A program made the translations under genes and the position numbers. Shown here piece after piece: positions 61,382-64,000 of a DNA stretch of 64,000 nucleotides. The notes beneath the pieces were generated by a model. The model was not told the origin of the DNA. It was given only the letters and a program-made list of their open reading frames with translations, and ran no database searches. The DNA is from Pseudomonadota bacterium (GTDB taxonomy: Bacteria; Myxococcota_A; UBA9160; JADFDR01), in NCBI GenBank assembly GCA_003353845.1, contig PIVT01000006.1, positions 1 to 64,000 of the forward strand. The letters are read 5' to 3'. Position 1 is the stretch's first letter, and the number at the start of each line of letters is the position of its first letter.

Positions 61382-62536
61382 ATGGCTGTCAAGCTGCCCG
61401 TTTACCTCGACAACAACGCCACCACCCGCACGGACCCGCGCGTGGTCGAAGCCATGTTGCCGTACTTCTCAGAGGATTACGGTAACCCCGGCAGCGAGAG
61501 TCACGCCTTTGGTTGGCGGGCTGAAGAAGCCTTGGAAATGGCACGGGAGCAACTGGCCGAGACCCTGGGCGCAGCCTCCAGTTCCGAGATCCTATTTACC
61601 AGTGGAGCCACCGAGAGCAATAACCTGGCCTTGCAAGGGGTGGCCGAGGGCCTGGTGAAACGCGGGGATCATCTCATCACACAGGAAACCGAGCATCCCT
61701 CGGTGTTGGAAGTGTGCAGTGTCTTGGCCCGCAAAGGTCGAAAGGTGAGCGTGCTGCCCGTGGATTCCCAGGGCTTGGTCGATCCCCAGCAATTGCGCGA
61801 GACCCTCAGCCCGCGCACGGTGTTGGTGAGTCTCATGGCCGCCAATAACGAAACGGGAACCCTTCAGCCCCTGGCCCAACTCGCACAAGAGTGTCGCGAG
61901 CGAGAAGTCTTATTTCATTGTGACGCCGCGCAGGCCGCGGGAAAAGTCCCGTTGGATGTGGATGCCCTGGGCATCGACTTGCTTTCGGTTTCGGCGCATA
62001 AAATGTACGGGCCCAAAGGGGTAGGGGCCTTGGTGTTGGGTGAGCGTCTGCGCCCCTCGTCCCTGGTGCCCTTGCTGTTTGGCGGCGCACAGGAACGCGG
62101 ATTGCGCCCCGGCACGGTAGCGGTTGCCCTGGCCATGGGCTTGGCCCGGGCCAGTCAGCTATGCAGCGAGGAGTTGGAGGTCGAGTCGACGCGCTTGAGA
62201 GGCTTGACCGAAAAACTTCTGGAGAGAATTCAGGCTGGCGTTGCAGGCGTTGACCTCAATGGCCATCCCTCCCAGCGACTGCCCGGCACCTTGAACCTGC
62301 TGTTTCCAGGGTTGGATAGCGGGAAGCTATTATTGGATTTGCCCGGCTTTGCGCTTTCGTCGGGTTCGGCTTGCAGCTCGGGGTCGGGCAAGGCCAGTCA
62401 TGTGCTCACGGCCCTGGGTCGCTCGGAAAGTCAGGCTCGGGCCAGCCTGCGCGTCGGCCTGGGACGCTTCACCACGTCCGAGGACGTGGAGCGTGTGGGA
62501 GAAGCCATCCTTCAAGCTGTGGATCACTTGCAGTAA
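61382..62536 (+). CDS. Cysteine desulfurase (NifS/IscS family)
   Basis: PLP enzyme releasing sulfur from cysteine for Fe-S clusters or tRNA thiolation. 384 residues. YLDNNATT start, ATESNNLAL, PLP lysine in SVSAHKMYGPKG and the catalytic Cys in SGSACSSGSGKASHVL. The PLP-side motif and short Cys loop fit the NifS/IscS group. No iscU, iscR or mnmA is adjacent, so its pathway is open. ATG 61382 chosen; an open frame extends to 61337. Confidence 0.93.
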   Translation: MAVKLPVYLDNNATTRTDPRVVEAMLPYFSEDYGNPGSESHAFGWRAEEALEMAREQLAETLGAASSSEILFTSGATESNNLALQGVAEGLVKRGDHLITQETEHPSVLEVCSVLARKGRKVSVLPVDSQGLVDPQQLRETLSPRTVLVSLMAANNETGTLQPLAQLAQECREREVLFHCDAAQAAGKVPLDVDALGIDLLSVSAHKMYGPKGVGALVLGERLRPSSLVPLLFGGAQERGLRPGTVAVALAMGLARASQLCSEELEVESTRLRGLTEKLLERIQAGVAGVDLNGHPSQRLPGTLNLLFPGLDSGKLLLDLPGFALSSGSACSSGSGKASHVLTALGRSESQARASLRVGLGRFTTSEDVERVGEAILQAVDHLQ

Positions 62537-62823
62537 AACTGGATCGTTCCTGCGCTATACGTGGACCAGAGGCCTTGGCGATGGCGTTCCCTTGGGGCGG
62601 GCCCGCTAGTTGGGCCAATGCGGTCGACATTAACGCCGATGCCGCTACTGTAGTGACCCCCGGGCGCCCTTCAGGCTCCCAGCGACCCTAGAAGCGACAA
62701 TAGGCAGAGAGAAAAGAGAGAGAATAGTCGCGTAAATTTTTGTGAAGGCTCGCCGCGTTTTCCGGGCCTTGAATCGATCCCAGGTCTCGATCAATGAGGT
62801 GGGGTCAAGGAGGAGAGCAAGTC

Positions 62824-63435
62824 GTGGCAGAGCAGAAGAGCACAAACGTTACATGGCATGAGAATCACGTGAGCCGAGAAGAGCGAGAGAAGATTACCGG
62901 TCAGCGCGGCTGTACCATTTGGCTCACGGGTCTTTCCGGAGCGGGTAAGTCAACGGTTGCAGTTGCCGTAGAGCGGTTGTTAGCTGATCGCGGGCGTTTG
63001 GTTTACCTGTTGGATGGAGACAATATTCGTCACGGCATGAATGCCAACCTCGGATTTTCACCCGAAGATCGAACCGAGAACATCCGCCGCATTGGTGAGG
63101 TGGCCAAGCTGTTCACCGACGCCGGTATCATTTGCTTGACAGCCTTTGTTTCCCCTTACCGTGCCGATCGTGACAAGGCGCGAGCGCTTCTTGCACCTGG
63201 GGACTTCGTAGAAGTTTTTGTGGAAGCATCCCTGGAGACCTGTGAGTCCCGTGACACCAAGGGCTTGTACGCCAAGGCGCGTGCCGGTGAAATCCCTGAG
63301 TTCACTGGAATTTCGGCTCCCTATGAAGCTCCGGAGAAGGCTGAACTCGTCTTGGACACCAATGGAAAGACCATCGAAGAATCTGCCCGGGAGTTGGTAA
63401 CCTACCTCGAAGAAAACGGTATCCTTCCTCGGTAG
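62824..63435 (+). CDS. cysC: Adenylylsulfate kinase
   Basis: Phosphorylates APS to PAPS. 203 residues. Walker A GLSGAGKST, LLDGDNIRHGMNANLGFS, and FVSPYRADRD and TGISAPYEAPEKAEL signatures are complete. GTG 62824 lies 8 nt after GGAGGAG. No ATP sulfurylase is nearby; PAPS could serve sulfate assimilation or sulfotransfer to surface polymers. Confidence 0.95.
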   Translation: MAEQKSTNVTWHENHVSREEREKITGQRGCTIWLTGLSGAGKSTVAVAVERLLADRGRLVYLLDGDNIRHGMNANLGFSPEDRTENIRRIGEVAKLFTDAGIICLTAFVSPYRADRDKARALLAPGDFVEVFVEASLETCESRDTKGLYAKARAGEIPEFTGISAPYEAPEKAELVLDTNGKTIEESARELVTYLEENGILPR

Positions 63436-63524
63436 CGGCCGGGCCGGAGAAGAGAGCCGGGAAGGTAGTCAGGAGACAGGCGGGCCTGCCGATAAGCCAG
63501 GGAACTCAATTACCGAGGGTGTGC

Positions 63525-64000
63525 ATGGGTCCGTGCAAAAATTACGTTCTGAGTGTCTGCTTGCTCCTCCTGGGAGTGGGCTGCACGAACCTTGGGATCC
63601 CTGCTTCAGGCACTCGCGCAGTCAAACCGGCTTCGTCCTCTGGGGCCGACTTTCTCATGGCCCGCCAACTCGAACTGGATGGGCAGAGTGAGCAAGCTTT
63701 TGCCGCTTATCAACGGGCCGTAGAAGCCGATCCCAATTCGCCCTACTTGCTTCGGCGCGTTGCCGAATTGGCCTGGCGTCTGGGGAAGTTTGAGCAGACG
63801 CGGGTCTATGCCGAGCGAGCGCACAGCTTGAACCCGACGGACCCCGAGAACCGCTTCTTTCTCGGAAAGATCTATCAAATTGAAAAGCGTGATGAAGAGG
63901 CCATGGCCATCTTGGTTCAAGAGGATGGCCAGCCTGTAAGTACCGACGCGGCGTCCTTGTTGTTTGGCATGCAAGTGAATCGAAAAGAGTTCGAGGCTGC
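63525..64000 (+). CDS. TPR lipoprotein, truncated by the window end
   Basis: Open to the edge (158 codons visible). The signal peptide with lipobox LGVGC (Cys 20) follows a GAGGG site 5 nt upstream. From residue about 45 tetratricopeptide repeats start (LELDGQSEQAFAAYQRAVEA, RRVAELAWRLGKFEQTRVYA, NRFFLGKIYQIEKRDEEAMA). Probably a lipid-anchored periplasmic scaffold. Function unknown; the remainder lies beyond 64000. Confidence 0.8.
   Translation, partial: MGPCKNYVLSVCLLLLGVGCTNLGIPASGTRAVKPASSSGADFLMARQLELDGQSEQAFAAYQRAVEADPNSPYLLRRVAELAWRLGKFEQTRVYAERAHSLNPTDPENRFFLGKIYQIEKRDEEAMAILVQEDGQPVSTDAASLLFGMQVNRKEFEA

Overview
The window is a chromosomal segment of a Gram-negative bacterium that looks deltaproteobacterium-like (Myxococcota/Bdellovibrionota/Desulfobacterota in the broad sense). 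The evidence is a myxobacterial-style PilZ protein, a zinc-ribbon/DUF3426 protein, a conserved unknown protein coupled to ftsE, meso-DAP-type MurE, an EnvC-like FtsEX partner and PEP-CTERM sorting signals. The assignment is an inference and no 16S gene is present. No tRNA, rRNA, CRISPR array, transposase or prophage gene was seen. Most of the window is ordinary, densely packed housekeeping DNA.

Layout. (1) 1-6.3 kb: argA-like N-acetylglutamate synthase, RNase P RNA on the minus strand, a PilZ protein, ndk with a curious tandemly repeated 3' end, a secreted pentapeptide-repeat PEP-CTERM protein with a decayed second PEP-CTERM tail beside it, a membrane DUF1295-type protein and a LysR regulator. 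(2) 6.3-14.6 kb: a 1689-residue secreted thrombospondin-type-3/dockerin-like calcium-binding protein behind a perfect sigma-54 promoter, a SAM methyltransferase and a DASS anion transporter. (3) 14.6-32.8 kb, all minus strand: a complete dcw cluster, mraZ-rsmH-ftsL-ftsI-murE-murF-mraY-murD-ftsW-murG-murC-murB-ftsQ-ftsA-ftsZ, nearly all junctions overlapping, without ddl. It has a three-repeat MraZ operator upstream and a strongly structured 246-bp spacer between mraZ and rsmH. (4) 33-44.5 kb: zinc-ribbon membrane protein, tatA, phosphomannomutase, a DsbA-like lipoprotein, EI24 membrane protein, hydrolase, MerR regulator, a two-ATP-cone 2-phosphoglycerate-kinase-like protein, M48 lipoprotein protease, trmB and rlmN. 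(5) 44.5-53 kb: DUF2505 protein, a sigma-54-preceded pair (propeller-like secreted protein plus lamin-tail PEP-CTERM protein), then an unknown gene-ftsE-ftsX-envC-ctpA. (6) 53-64 kb: xseA-xseB-ispA-dxs, a USP-DUF389 membrane fusion, a small PEP-CTERM protein behind a sigma-54 promoter, tlyA, a cysteine desulfurase, cysC and a truncated TPR lipoprotein.

How it works together. The dcw cluster (peptidoglycan precursors, divisome, septal synthase) and ftsEX-envC-ctpA (septal peptidoglycan hydrolysis control) form the cell-division backbone; ispA and dxs supply isoprenoid for the undecaprenyl carrier. The most distinctive signal is a scattered extracellular system: three secreted-protein loci (6.8, 45.2 and 59.8 kb) each begin with a sequence matching the sigma-54 -24/-12 consensus. 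Two of these encode PEP-CTERM proteins and the third encodes a very large Ca-binding/dockerin-like protein. This fits a sigma-54-controlled exosortase/PEP-CTERM surface or matrix regulon whose exosortase and regulator genes lie outside the window. That link is inference; the promoter matches and sorting signals are read directly from the sequence.
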